From contig JAKLGA010000022.1 of assembly GCA_022710975.1 (NCBI GenBank), positions 1 through 64,000 of the forward strand: a DNA stretch of 64,000 nucleotides, in the 5' to 3' direction. Source of the stretch: Myxococcota bacterium. Lineage in GTDB: Bacteria; Myxococcota; B64-G9. This document shows positions 24,341-33,158 of the stretch, in pieces; positions within the stretch are counted from its first letter, which is position 1; each line of letters starts with the position of its first letter. The notes under the pieces are model-generated. The model had not been told where the DNA came from, searched no databases, and saw nothing but the letters and a program-made list of their open reading frames with translations. A program made the position numbers and the translations under genes.

Positions 24341-25684
24341 TCAGCCGGCGTGGTGGATGGCGGTGACCGGCTGCATGCGGGCGGCCCGCACGGCCGGGCC
24401 GAGCGCGGAGAGCGCGGTCAGCAGGGTGAAGATCGCCATGGCCCACAGCACCTGGCCGGCGGTGACCGACAGGTTCAGCACGTCCGAGAGCAGCACGACC
24501 TGGACCGCCACGGTCTCGATGTGGATGCGGGCGGCGTCCAGGCCCGCGGCCAGGCCCGCCCCCAGGGCGCCCCCCAGCAGCGTGCCCATGAGCCCCAGCA
24601 GCAGCGCCTCCACCAGGAAGAGGGTGAGCACCTGGCGGCGGCGCATGCCGATGGCCCGCACCGTGCCCACCTCGCGGGTGCGTTCCCGGACCGCGATCCA
24701 CATCGAGTTGGTGATGCCGACCGCGATGATCACCATCAGGATGCCGACCAGCACGAACGACAGCGCGTCCAGGGCGGTGACGATCCACTTGAGGTACGAG
24801 ACCTCGTCGCTCCACACCGTCAGATCGAGCTTCTGCCCGGTCCAGTCCTCGCCGGCCACGCGCTCGAACTTGAAGAAGAAGGGGTTCGGCTCGTGGTCCA
24901 TGAGCTCGTGCCCGGCCCGCTTGAGATCCTCGCGCAGCCGGCCCATCACCAGCTCGGACTGGGCCGGATCGCGCAGGTAGATCTGGATCACGCTGCCGGT
25001 GTCCTCGCCGTACTGGTACAGGTCCTTGATGTCCTGGCGCGTCAGGAAGATCACCCAGCTCGACAGGTAGCCGAAGTCCTTGGCGATGGCCACCACCGTC
25101 ACGTCCACGGTGTTGGTGCGGCCGGCCCCGGTCGGGGCGGTGATGGTGACCATGTCGCCCACCTCGACCGCCAGGCGCTTGGCCTGGCCGGCGAACAGCA
25201 CGGCCGTGCGCGGCTCGGCCAGGCGGGCCAGGTCGCCCAGCACCTCGTCCCGGCCGCCCTGCTTGTACTCGCGCTCCTTGGCCAGCACCAGCGCCTCCCG
25301 CAGGCGCTCCTCCTCGCGCACGTCCACCCCGGTGGGGCTGACGTACATGTTGCTGCGATCGCTGATCACCTTGGCCCAGGCGCGGTCGCGCACCACCAGG
25401 CTCTCGGCCTCGGGCACCAGCCCGGCCACCTCCTGGCGCAGCGCGGCCAGGCCGTGCAGCACCGGCCAGGCGTCGGTGGCCTTGTTCTTGGTGAAGCCGG
25501 CCACGTTGACGTGCCCGGAGGTGACCGCCGTGGCCGAGCGGATCATGGTCTCGGTCAACCCGTGGCTGAGCGCCATGAGCAGCACCAGCAGCATGGTCAC
25601 GCCGGCCAGCGCGGACACCAGCAGCGCGGTGCGCCGGCGGGCCTGCAGCAGGTTGCGGATGGCGATGGTGAGGTACAGTCCCAT
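24341..25684 (-). CDS. FtsX/MacB-type ABC transporter permease (short)
   Basis: 447 residues with the four-helix layout of this family: one helix near residue 20-45 (ALLVSALAGVTMLLVLLMAL), a large periplasmic region to ~285, and three C-terminal helices (VLVGILMVIIAVGITNSMW; VEALLLGLMGTLLGG; LWAMAIFTLLTALSALGPA). The cytoplasmic EVGTVRAIGMRRRQV coupling helix is typical of LolC/E and MacB permeases. Three bases separate it from the upstream permease gene. It probably forms a heterodimer with that permease and the ATPase. Confidence 0.85.
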   Translation of the reverse strand: MGLYLTIAIRNLLQARRRTALLVSALAGVTMLLVLLMALSHGLTETMIRSATAVTSGHVNVAGFTKNKATDAWPVLHGLAALRQEVAGLVPEAESLVVRDRAWAKVISDRSNMYVSPTGVDVREEERLREALVLAKEREYKQGGRDEVLGDLARLAEPRTAVLFAGQAKRLAVEVGDMVTITAPTGAGRTNTVDVTVVAIAKDFGYLSSWVIFLTRQDIKDLYQYGEDTGSVIQIYLRDPAQSELVMGRLREDLKRAGHELMDHEPNPFFFKFERVAGEDWTGQKLDLTVWSDEVSYLKWIVTALDALSFVLVGILMVIIAVGITNSMWIAVRERTREVGTVRAIGMRRRQVLTLFLVEALLLGLMGTLLGGALGAGLAAGLDAARIHIETVAVQVVLLSDVLNLSVTAGQVLWAMAIFTLLTALSALGPAVRAARMQPVTAIHHAG

Positions 25685-25687
25685 GGC

Positions 25688-27766
25688 CTACTCCCGCGGC
25701 GACATGGCCACCACCGGCTGGATGCGGGTGGCGATGGTGGCGGGGTACAGGATGGCCAGCAGGCTGACCACCACGATGGCGGCGAAGCCGGCCAGCACGT
25801 TGCCCAGCCCGGCCGCGGGGAACAGGCGCGGGCCGGCGAACAGGAAGATCAGCTCGTCGGCCGGGGCCGGGATGCCGGAGGTGCCCAGGCTGGAGACCAG
25901 CCAGTAGCCCAGAGCCGCGCCCAGCGCGCCCGAGAGCAGCCCCAGCATCAGGGTCTCGAGCAGCAGCAGCCAGCGCACGAGCGAGGCCTGGGCGCCGATG
26001 GCGCGCATGGTGCCGATCTCCATGACCCGCTCCATGGTGGCCATCACCATGGTGTTGTTGATGATGACGAGTGCCACCAGGAAGATGATGCCGATGGCGA
26101 TGTACAGCACCACCCGCACCAGCACCACCACCTGGCCGATGATGCCCGAGGCGGTCTCCCAGTCCACGACCTGGACGTCGAGCCCGGCCTGGTCCAGCGC
26201 GGCCTGCACCGCGCCGCGGGCCTCCTCCAGCCGGGCGATGTCGTCCAGGATGATCGCCGCGTTGATGGCCATGCCCTGATCGAGCAGGGCCGGATCGAAG
26301 TGGCCGTTGGCCTGGGCCCGCTCGCGGCCGCCCAGCGCCACCCCGGCGAACTCGTCGAAGCCCTGCGCCTGCTCCCGCTGCTGCTCCACCGCCGCGCCGC
26401 CGCCGAACAGCTCCGCCTCGGCGGAGTCGCGGCCCACGTCCTTCAGGCCCACCTCGGCCTGGATGCCCGCCAGCTCCGCGCGCTTGTCCGCGGTCATCAG
26501 CCCGTACAGATCGCGGAAGGTCATCATGTCCATCAGGTTGTGGCCGCCGGCCAGCTCGGACTTCTCCAGCCCCTTGAAGCGGAAGGTGCCCCACACCTTC
26601 ACGTTGGCCGACTTGATCATGCCGGAGCGGGTGAAGGCCCGCACGGTGAGCGTCTCGCCCACGTTGAACAGGTACAGGCGGATGCGCGGGGCGATCTCGT
26701 CGAAGAAGAACTCGTAGCGCGCGGCGAAGTTCTGGTCGTCCAGGCGCAGGAACTGCTGCACCAGCTCGTCGATGCTGCCCTGGGCGCCCGGCAGGAACGC
26801 CCGGAGCTTGGCCGCCAGCTCCTCCGCCTGGGCCGGCTCGAGCTGGAAGGTCACCCGGCGGTACTGGCGCACCATGCGCTCGACCTTGGCCCGCATCAGC
26901 GGGTCGTCGGCGAAGCGCTTGCCCTTCTCCTCGATGTCCCGGCGCCGAGCGTCGAAGCCGCGCGCCACCATGTTGCGCAGGTAGTCGTCGTAGTACTTCT
27001 GGTTGAGCAGCACCCCGCGCTCGCCCTCGGGGATCATCTGGCCAGACACGAGCTCGAACTGGCCGAAGCTCTGGGCGAAGCGCTGCACGTCGGTGCCCAG
27101 GACCTGGAGGAAGTAACCCTCGTTCTCGTCCACCAGGGGCGCGAGCTGGGTGTCCAGGTACTCGACGCCCGCGAGCGGCGCCGCCGGCAGCTCCGCCCAG
27201 AACGCGTCCCCGCGCACCCGGTCGATGATCGCCAGCTGGCGATCGATCTCCGCGTGGTTCGACAGCAGGAGCTTCCGCCGCTCGAGCTCCTCGCGCAGCA
27301 GGGTGGCCATGGCGCGGATGCGCCGGGCCACGTCGTCCACCCGGGCCTGCTCGCCCGCCTCGAGCGCCTTCCGCAGCCGCTCGATGGCGTAGTCCAGCTC
27401 GGTGGCCGTGTAGATCTCGAAGGCGTCCATGCCCATGGGGATGACCGCCCGGACCCCGGGGACCGCGCTCACCACCGCCTTCACCCGGGCGAAGTCCGGC
27501 ATCACCCCCAGGTCGTCGGCGCCCATGTAGCCCGAGCCGTACAGCGCCAGCGGGTCGCGGGCGTTCTTGGAGTAGACCTGCAGGTGGCCGGCCACGCTCT
27601 GGGTGATGGAGCGGGTCATGGCCTGATCGATGCTGTCGAGCACCGAGGTGCCCAGCACCACCAGGAAGGTGCCGAACAGCATCAGGATGCCCACCAGGAT
27701 GTTCTTGCCCTTGTGGGACCACAGGTTTCGCCAGGCCATCGCGGCCAGCAGCCGCAGGGTGCCCAT
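25688..27766 (-). CDS. FtsX/MacB-type ABC transporter permease (long periplasmic domain)
   Basis: 692 residues. It has the same framework as the next gene (first helix ILVGILMLFGTFLVVLGTSV; last three IAIGIIFLVALVIINNTMV, LLLETLMLGLLSGALGAAL, FAAIVVVSLLAILYPATIA; coupling helix VMEIGTMRAIGAQ) but carries about 450 residues between helices 1 and 2, much longer than usual, including a coiled-coil-like Arg/Glu/Leu stretch around residues 115-150. The ATG shares its A with the TGA of the ATPase gene, so expression is coupled. The enlarged domain is a likely place for substrate or LolA-like shuttle docking. Confidence 0.85.
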   Translation of the reverse strand: MGTLRLLAAMAWRNLWSHKGKNILVGILMLFGTFLVVLGTSVLDSIDQAMTRSITQSVAGHLQVYSKNARDPLALYGSGYMGADDLGVMPDFARVKAVVSAVPGVRAVIPMGMDAFEIYTATELDYAIERLRKALEAGEQARVDDVARRIRAMATLLREELERRKLLLSNHAEIDRQLAIIDRVRGDAFWAELPAAPLAGVEYLDTQLAPLVDENEGYFLQVLGTDVQRFAQSFGQFELVSGQMIPEGERGVLLNQKYYDDYLRNMVARGFDARRRDIEEKGKRFADDPLMRAKVERMVRQYRRVTFQLEPAQAEELAAKLRAFLPGAQGSIDELVQQFLRLDDQNFAARYEFFFDEIAPRIRLYLFNVGETLTVRAFTRSGMIKSANVKVWGTFRFKGLEKSELAGGHNLMDMMTFRDLYGLMTADKRAELAGIQAEVGLKDVGRDSAEAELFGGGAAVEQQREQAQGFDEFAGVALGGRERAQANGHFDPALLDQGMAINAAIILDDIARLEEARGAVQAALDQAGLDVQVVDWETASGIIGQVVVLVRVVLYIAIGIIFLVALVIINNTMVMATMERVMEIGTMRAIGAQASLVRWLLLLETLMLGLLSGALGAALGYWLVSSLGTSGIPAPADELIFLFAGPRLFPAAGLGNVLAGFAAIVVVSLLAILYPATIATRIQPVVAMSPRE

Positions 27767-28467
27767 CAGGCGCTCCCGCCGCAGGTGGCGTCGCCCTCGA
27801 TGCGGCCGTCCACGATGCGCACGATGCGCCGGGCGTGCTCCATCACGCGCGGGTCGTGCGTGGAGAAGATGAAGGTGGTCTGGCGCTCGCGGTTGAGCTT
27901 CTTCATCAGCTCGATGATGGTGAGGCCGGTGGCCGTGTCGAGGTTGGCGGTCGGCTCGTCGGCCAGCACGATGTGCGGCAGGCTCACCAGCGCCCGGGCG
28001 ATGGCCACCCGCTGGCGCTGGCCGCCGGACATCTCGTTCGGGCGCTGGCGGACGAGCGCGCCCAGGCCGACCAGCTCGAGCATCTCCCGGACCCGCGCCC
28101 GGCGCTCGGCCCGGGACAGCTCGCCCTGCAGCAGCAGCGGGAACTCCACGTTCTGCTCCGCGGTCAGCACCGGGATCAGGTTGAAGGTCTGGAAGATGAA
28201 GCCCAGCTTGTGCAGCCGGAGCTTGGTGCGGGCCCGGTCCTTGAGCCTGGAGGTCGGCTGGCCCTCGATCAGCACCTCGCCGGAGCTGGGCACGTCCACG
28301 CAGCCGACCATGTTCAGCAGCGTCGTCTTGCCGCTGCCGGAGGGCCCGGCCACCACGGTGAACTCGCCCTTGCCGATGCACAGGTCCATCTCGGCCAGGG
28401 CCCGCACCGTGAGCTTCCCGAGCGGGTACTCCTTGGACACCTTGCGCAGCTCCACCATGGCTTCCAT
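27766..28467 (-). CDS. LolD/MacB-type ABC transporter ATPase
   Basis: 233 residues, standard size. Walker A is GPSGSGKTTLLN, Q-loop FIFQTFNLIP, signature MSGGQRQRVAIARAL, Walker B IVLADEPTANLD, and the switch His in STHDPRV. This matches the LolD/MacB/FtsE branch that pairs with FtsX-type permeases. First gene of a five-gene unit: ATPase, two permeases, LolA-like shuttle, outer-membrane barrel. Confidence 0.9.
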   Translation of the reverse strand: MEAMVELRKVSKEYPLGKLTVRALAEMDLCIGKGEFTVVAGPSGSGKTTLLNMVGCVDVPSSGEVLIEGQPTSRLKDRARTKLRLHKLGFIFQTFNLIPVLTAEQNVEFPLLLQGELSRAERRARVREMLELVGLGALVRQRPNEMSGGQRQRVAIARALVSLPHIVLADEPTANLDTATGLTIIELMKKLNRERQTTFIFSTHDPRVMEHARRIVRIVDGRIEGDATCGGSA

Positions 28468-28631
28468 CGCGTCACCTCGCTGAGGCTACCTATCCCCCTC
28501 CGCCCGCCGCAGGTTTCCCACGGAACCTGTCGCCGCACAAGCTCCCCGGCGACCGGCCCGGGCCCCGCGCCCGGACACCGCCGAGCATGCCGCGGTTCCG
28601 GTGCGGCGCGCTTGCGGACAGGTGAAGAAAC

Positions 28632-29786
28632 GTGAAGTTCGCGGTACGCTCGAAGCGCACCATCGGCGCTATCGTCAGGGAGCCCATGAGCCTCGAGATG
28701 GGGAAGCGAAGAAAGCCGCGGCGCAGCCCAGCCTGCGACCTGCCGACCTGGAAGGAGGGCTTCGAGGGCGAGAGCCGCAGGCGCACGCGCCTGTCCGATC
28801 TCGGCGTGACCCTCGACGCGCTGCTGATCCTGCTCGTCCCCGCGTTGACCGCGGCCCTGCTCGCGGCCACACAGGCGCCGTGGATCCTGGCCAGCACCGG
28901 GTACGCGCTCCTGGCCGGGCTGCTGCTCGTGCGCCAGGAGGCCTTTCGCCGTTTCGTCTGGCGCGGCCCGTCCGACCCGTTCGCGCTGGTCCTGCGCGGC
29001 GGGCGGTTGCTGTCGTGGGGGCTGCTCGGGCTGGCATGGCTGCCGCTCTTCGCGCAGGCATCCTACCTGGCCCTGCCGGCCTGGTGGCTGGGAGGCGCCT
29101 GCCTGTACGTGCTTCGAACCTTGCGGAACCGGCGGATCCTCCGCCGCGCCACGCTCGTCACCGCGCACTACCGGGTGTTCGGACTGGAGGGCCGGCCAGG
29201 GCAGAGGCAGCGCAAGAAGCTCGGCACCTTGGCCATCTACGAGCTGCCCGCAGGCTCGCCGTTCGGCGACTTCCAGGCGGCGACCTCGGTTTCTCTCAGG
29301 CCCAGGGCCTTCCTCGGCGCCCGACTCCGGGCGCTGCTCACCGACTCCGAGCTCCGGGCGGTCATGACCCATGAGCTCGGGCACTCGCTGAGCGGAGCGG
29401 CTCTCCCCTACCAGCTCGTCTGGGCCGGCTGGCACCTGCTCGGGTTGCCACTGGTCGCCCTGCTGCTCGGGGATCTGGCGGCGCGGACCTGGCCGAACTC
29501 GACTTCCATGCTGCTGGCCTCCGCCTCCCTGGCCTGGCTGGTCTACACCTGGGTGGGCCGCCTGCTCGACCGCCGCATCGAGCAGGCGGCCGATGCGTTC
29601 GCCACGGCCCTGCCCTCGGGCGCCAGAGACCTCATCCGCGCCCTGGAGAAGCTAGCCTACCTCGACGGCTCCGAGGTGTTCCCTGGCACCCTGGAGAGGC
29701 TCGGCGCGTGCTCCCACCCGTGCATCGTCACGCGGATGCGGAAGCTCTGCGAAGCCTCCGCAGCAGGAGGAGCAGGCCGAGGGTGA
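28632..29786 (+). CDS. M48-like membrane metallopeptidase
   Basis: 384 residues from GTG 28632 (AGGTGA six bases upstream); ATG 28686 with AGGGAG only three bases away is a possible alternative and would remove 18 residues. Two hydrophobic pairs occur before the catalytic part (LDALLILLVPALTAALLAA; LSWGLLGLAWLPLFAQASYL) and one after it. MTHELGHSL is the zinc-binding HExxH and EQAADAFA near residue 317 supplies the third ligand, as in HtpX/Ste24-type M48 enzymes. The end of the gene overlaps the convergent MYXO-CTERM gene by 59 bases. Confidence 0.75.
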   Translation: MKFAVRSKRTIGAIVREPMSLEMGKRRKPRRSPACDLPTWKEGFEGESRRRTRLSDLGVTLDALLILLVPALTAALLAATQAPWILASTGYALLAGLLLVRQEAFRRFVWRGPSDPFALVLRGGRLLSWGLLGLAWLPLFAQASYLALPAWWLGGACLYVLRTLRNRRILRRATLVTAHYRVFGLEGRPGQRQRKKLGTLAIYELPAGSPFGDFQAATSVSLRPRAFLGARLRALLTDSELRAVMTHELGHSLSGAALPYQLVWAGWHLLGLPLVALLLGDLAARTWPNSTSMLLASASLAWLVYTWVGRLLDRRIEQAADAFATALPSGARDLIRALEKLAYLDGSEVFPGTLERLGACSHPCIVTRMRKLCEASAAGGAGRG

Positions 29787-30855
29787 GCAGCGGGAGGGCC
29801 GAGGGCGCGGCGCCAGCCTGTCCCCGTCCGCAGCCGCAGTCGCCGGCCACTTCCTCGGTGTCGTCCACGCCGCCGCCCGGGTCGTCCGCGGCGGCGTCCA
29901 GCCCCCCGTCCGGGTCCGCGTCCGCGGGCAGGCCGCCGTCCTCGTCGCCGGGGGGCTCCTCCTCCGTCGGCGGCTCTTCCTCGGCGAGCGGCTCCTCCTC
30001 GGCAAGTGGATCCTCCGCCGCCGCGGGCTCCTCCTCCGCCGCGGGCTCCTCCTCGCCCCCGTCGGGCTCGGGCGGGAAGGCGCACTCGCACCAGTCCGAG
30101 GCGTGGCCGTTCTGGGCGTCGCAGGCGAGCGGCACGTCCGGCTCCTTCGAGCAGCCTGGCTCCCCACCGAACCGGGCGGCGCACTCCATGCCGGCCGCGG
30201 CGCAGTAGGCCAGGCAGCCGGCGCCGTCGGTGAACACCCCGGCGCAGGTGGTGGGCGTGCGCACGCACACCTCCCAGCCCGGGTGGGCGGCGATCGGGTC
30301 GCACGGCCCGGGCTCCGGGCCCTGGTCGCAGGACTCCAGGGTGAAGGTGGCCTCGTCCGCGCAGTCCGACAGGGAGTCGTCCGTGCCGTCGAGCTCCAGG
30401 AAGCACGCCCCGGCGGCCGCGCAGTAGATCAGCCCCAGATCCGCCCGCGTGCAGTCGCCGGCGTGGGCCTGGTCCTCCACCTGGCGCCTCACCCCGCCGT
30501 GATCGTCGTGCAGCACGTAGTCCGCGTCGGTGGTGCGGTTGACGGTGGCCCGGTAGGAGGCCACCACCCGGTACATGCCCGCCACCGTGACGCCGGGCCG
30601 CCAGAAGGCCTTGCCGTGGCGGGTGCCGTCGTTGTCCGGCGCCTCGACGTCGTCGTGGCTCAGGTAGCGGTAGGTCCCGGCGCAGGCGTTCACGTTGCGG
30701 CTGGCCCAGTTCCAGGGGCTCTCCTCGGAGTAGCCCGAGCCCGGCCGGTCGTTGTCGACCGCGAGCTCGAGGCCGACCGGGCACTGGGCCCGGGCGGGCG
30801 CGGCGACCGCCCACGCCAGCAGGGCCGCGAATCCGCACCAGCGCCCCGGCCTCAT
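29728..30855 (-). CDS. Secreted MYXO-CTERM-like protein with golvesin/CBM-like domain
   Basis: 375 residues. Signal peptide (ALLAWAVAAPARAQC). Residues 25-130 (VDNDRPGSGYSEESPWNW to ADYVLHDDHGG) resemble the golvesin C-terminal/xanthan-lyase-like carbohydrate-binding domain. A six-cysteine segment follows to about 255, then a very acidic Pro/Glu-rich spacer. The end has CGCGRGQAG, a hydrophobic helix (LPLLTLGLLLLL) and RRLRR, the layout of the MYXO-CTERM sorting signal. Expected to be surface-anchored after processing. Its last ~19 codons are antisense to the peptidase gene end. Confidence 0.75.
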   Translation of the reverse strand: MRPGRWCGFAALLAWAVAAPARAQCPVGLELAVDNDRPGSGYSEESPWNWASRNVNACAGTYRYLSHDDVEAPDNDGTRHGKAFWRPGVTVAGMYRVVASYRATVNRTTDADYVLHDDHGGVRRQVEDQAHAGDCTRADLGLIYCAAAGACFLELDGTDDSLSDCADEATFTLESCDQGPEPGPCDPIAAHPGWEVCVRTPTTCAGVFTDGAGCLAYCAAAGMECAARFGGEPGCSKEPDVPLACDAQNGHASDWCECAFPPEPDGGEEEPAAEEEPAAAEDPLAEEEPLAEEEPPTEEEPPGDEDGGLPADADPDGGLDAAADDPGGGVDDTEEVAGDCGCGRGQAGAAPSALPLLTLGLLLLLRRLRRASASA

Positions 30856-30876
30856 GGTCTCCCCCGGCCCGGCCGC

Positions 30877-32319
30877 TCAGGCCTTGCGGTTGGACGAGGT
30901 GCGCTTCTCGGTGCCCAGCACCGCGGGGAAGTGCTCGGCGATCACCACGAGCTGGTCGCCCATGGCCAGCATGTCGCCGGCGTCGGGGTTGACCTGCATG
31001 TGGGTGCCGTCGATGTCGTGGCGCTCGAGCGCCATCAGCAGGGTCTTGTGCTGCTCCTTGAGCTCCTGGTGGACCCAGCCGACCTTGCGCCCGATCCACT
31101 CCGCCGGCACGTCGGCCTTGTAGATCTGGTTGCCCCACCGGGCGGTCAGCAGCTCGTCGAACATGCTGACGATGCCGCGCGTGCGGCTGGCCGCGGCGAT
31201 GATGCGGCCGGCGTACTCGCTGGCCACCACCACCTCCTCCACCCCGGCCATGGCCAGGTGGGGCATGTTGTCGCGGTTCCTGAGCTCGACGCAGGTGAAG
31301 ATCTTGTGGCTCAGCTTCTCGATGGTCAGCGCGGCCAGCACGGTGCGCGCGTCGCGGTCCTGATCCGAGCGCTGCCCGGTCTTGTCGGACAGCAGGATGG
31401 CGATGGCCGCCCGCTCGACGCCGGCCTTCTGCAGCACGTCCACCCGGGTGTAGTCGCCCTGGACGAACAGCACCCGCTCCTGGCGGATGCCGTGGGGCGC
31501 GAGATCGGGCAGCGCCTCCAGCTCGGCCACCACCACCACGGGCTTGTCGCGCCAGTGGGGGTCGGCCTGGAACTCCTCCAGCACCTGGATGGCCTCGTGG
31601 TTCCAGCCGCACATCACCACGTGGTCCTTGACGTCGTCGAGGGCCATGACCTTGACCTCCATCCCGCTCTTCATCCGGCTCATCATGGCGGCCGAGACGA
31701 TGCCGGTGAACATGGCGAAGAAGCACAGGCCGCCCAGCATGATCAGGTAGGTGATGAACCGGCCGGGCGTGGTGCGCGGCGAGACGAGCTGGGGCTCGCC
31801 GGCCACGATGGTGTACATGGCCGACCAGATCGAGTCGCCCAGCGAGCCCACCTCCGGGTTCACCCCGCGCTCGACCAGGTTCATGCCGATGGCGCCGGTC
31901 AGCACCACCACCAGCACCACGGTCACCACGGTCAAGAGCTCGGTGCCGCCCTGGCGCACGGCCTGGTCCAGGAGCGCCATGCGCCGGTGGGCCATGGCGC
32001 CGGCCCGGAAGAGCCGCAGGATGCGCAGCACCCGCAGGATCCGCAGCGTGCGGACGACCGGCAGCACGGCCAGCAGATCCAGCCAGTACATGCGCAGGAA
32101 GCGCCGCCGGCTCGGCATCCCCAGGAAGCGAAGCAGCAGCTCCAGGGCGAAGAGCCCGGTGAACACGTGGCCCAGGATCTCGGCCGGCTCGAACAGCCAG
32201 TGGCTCTCCTCGACGCTCACCTCGAAGAGCAAGAGCGCCACCGAGGCCAGGATCATGACCATGACCACCGCGTCGGTCACGGGGTGGTTCATCAGCTCGT
32301 CCAGGCGCTTGCGCGACAT
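30877..32319 (-). CDS. Voltage-gated-type ion channel with TrkA/RCK domains and atypical filter
   Basis: 480 residues if started at ATG 32319; an ATG at 32328 overlaps the putative -10 box. Six-helix architecture: S1 VVMVMILASVALLLFEV, S4 with regularly spaced arginines (RTLRILRVLRILRLFR), pore helix and S6 (LIMLGGLCFFAMFTGIV). The filter region reads MYTIVAGEPQ where potassium channels have TVGYG. After S6 a cytoplasmic RCK-type region begins (HVVMCGWNHEAIQVL) with a second half near VPAEWIGRKVG. Ion selectivity cannot be assumed. Confidence 0.75.
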   Translation of the reverse strand: MSRKRLDELMNHPVTDAVVMVMILASVALLLFEVSVEESHWLFEPAEILGHVFTGLFALELLLRFLGMPSRRRFLRMYWLDLLAVLPVVRTLRILRVLRILRLFRAGAMAHRRMALLDQAVRQGGTELLTVVTVVLVVVLTGAIGMNLVERGVNPEVGSLGDSIWSAMYTIVAGEPQLVSPRTTPGRFITYLIMLGGLCFFAMFTGIVSAAMMSRMKSGMEVKVMALDDVKDHVVMCGWNHEAIQVLEEFQADPHWRDKPVVVVAELEALPDLAPHGIRQERVLFVQGDYTRVDVLQKAGVERAAIAILLSDKTGQRSDQDRDARTVLAALTIEKLSHKIFTCVELRNRDNMPHLAMAGVEEVVVASEYAGRIIAAASRTRGIVSMFDELLTARWGNQIYKADVPAEWIGRKVGWVHQELKEQHKTLLMALERHDIDGTHMQVNPDAGDMLAMGDQLVVIAEHFPAVLGTEKRTSSNRKA

Positions 32320-32326
32320 GGGGCGC

Positions 32327-32332
32327 ATTGTA
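32327..32332 (-). promoter_or_regulatory. -10 box of the channel gene, leaderless configuration
   Basis: TACAAT at 32332-32327, seven bases before ATG 32319, without a Shine-Dalgarno sequence. The -35 is poor (CTGGCG at about 18 bases). Confidence 0.35.
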
Positions 32333-32385
32333 GTCGAGCGGGCGGCGGTGCGCCAGCCCGCTGGTGATTCAGGCCGGCCCGGCCT

Positions 32386-32808
32386 CTACGCCTCCGCGAG
32401 GCCCTCGGCGCGAGCCGCGGCCTGCTGGCGCATGTCGAAGGACAGGAAGGTCACCTGCTCCCCGGTCAGCTCACTCAGCTCGAGCGCCGAGGCCAGGTGC
32501 ACCGAGTCCGCGCCGCGCAGCCCGTGCCGCTCGGCCAGCTTGCCCGCGTCGCGGGCGATGGCCGGCCCGAGGTCGAGCAGGATGAAGGCGCCGAGGTCCC
32601 GGTCGAGCGCCCGCGCGGCCAGATCCCGCCCGGCCGCCGTGAGCCCCTTCTCGCGAGCGCGCCGGGCCAGGGCGGCGCGCGCCTCCGGGTAGGCCAGCCA
32701 GGAGGTGGCCACCCGCTCGGCCCGGTGCAGGAGCAGGCGAACCCCCGCCGAGCCCTCCTCGGCCACGTACAGCTTCACCAGCGCGCTGGTGTCCAGGTAC
32801 AGGATCAC
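32386..32808 (-). CDS. vapC: VapC-type PIN-domain toxin
   Basis: 140 residues; GTG start overlapping the antitoxin stop (GTGA). PIN-domain acidic residues are present: D in YLDTSAL, E in YPEARAAL, D in GADSVHLASAL and the terminal D in FLSFD. PIN toxins cleave RNA, often a specific tRNA, when free of antitoxin. Full length for the family. Confidence 0.85.
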   Translation of the reverse strand: MILYLDTSALVKLYVAEEGSAGVRLLLHRAERVATSWLAYPEARAALARRAREKGLTAAGRDLAARALDRDLGAFILLDLGPAIARDAGKLAERHGLRGADSVHLASALELSELTGEQVTFLSFDMRQQAAARAEGLAEA

Positions 32809-33077
32809 GCGCGGTCCTCGAGCACGGCCGCGGCCACGCCGGGCCCGCGCACGCGAGGCGGCCTGCGGCAGCCGCGCGGCTTCCCGCCGCTCCAGGACAG
32901 CCGGCCCGCCTCGACCAGGAACGCCAGGCGCTCGGACAGCCCCAGCCCCTGGAGCGGCACCAGGAGCGCCAGTGGCTCGTGGCGGTCGGTCAGGGTGATC
33001 GTCTCGCCCCGGCGCACCCGCTCCAGCACCTTCCCGATCTGGTTCCTCAGCTCGCGGACACCCACCGGCTTGCGCAT
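32805..33077 (-). CDS. Phd/YefM-type antitoxin
   Basis: 90 residues from ATG 33077. KPVGVRELRNQIGKVLERVRRGETITLTD followed by EPLALLVPL is the Phd/YefM DNA-binding N-domain; the tail (WSGGKPRG) would wrap the toxin. Directly upstream of and coupled to the PIN toxin. An operator-like dyad at 33106-33133 fits autorepression. Confidence 0.8.
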   Translation of the reverse strand: MRKPVGVRELRNQIGKVLERVRRGETITLTDRHEPLALLVPLQGLGLSERLAFLVEAGRLSWSGGKPRGCRRPPRVRGPGVAAAVLEDRA

Positions 33078-33105
33078 CGCCCGACCTCCAGGCGGCTCGG
33101 ACCCT

Positions 33106-33133
33106 GTGTACACATTACCACAAAATGTAGACA
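33106..33133. promoter_or_regulatory. Operator-like dyad of the toxin-antitoxin pair
   Basis: TGTACACATT (33107-33116) and AATGTAGACA (33124-33133) form an imperfect inverted repeat (8 of 10 matches) with a 7-base spacer, and GTGTACAC at 33106-33113 is itself a perfect palindrome. It is 29 bases upstream of the antitoxin start in a distinctly AT-richer stretch. Confidence 0.5.
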
Positions 33134-33158
33134 CAAACCAGCCATCGAGGCGCCGCGC

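Noticed and set aside
24350..28483. Plus-strand open frame of 1,377 codons across the ABC operon
   Set aside because: His/Gln/Arg/Asp-rich antisense translation of transporter genes whose motifs are complete on the minus strand.
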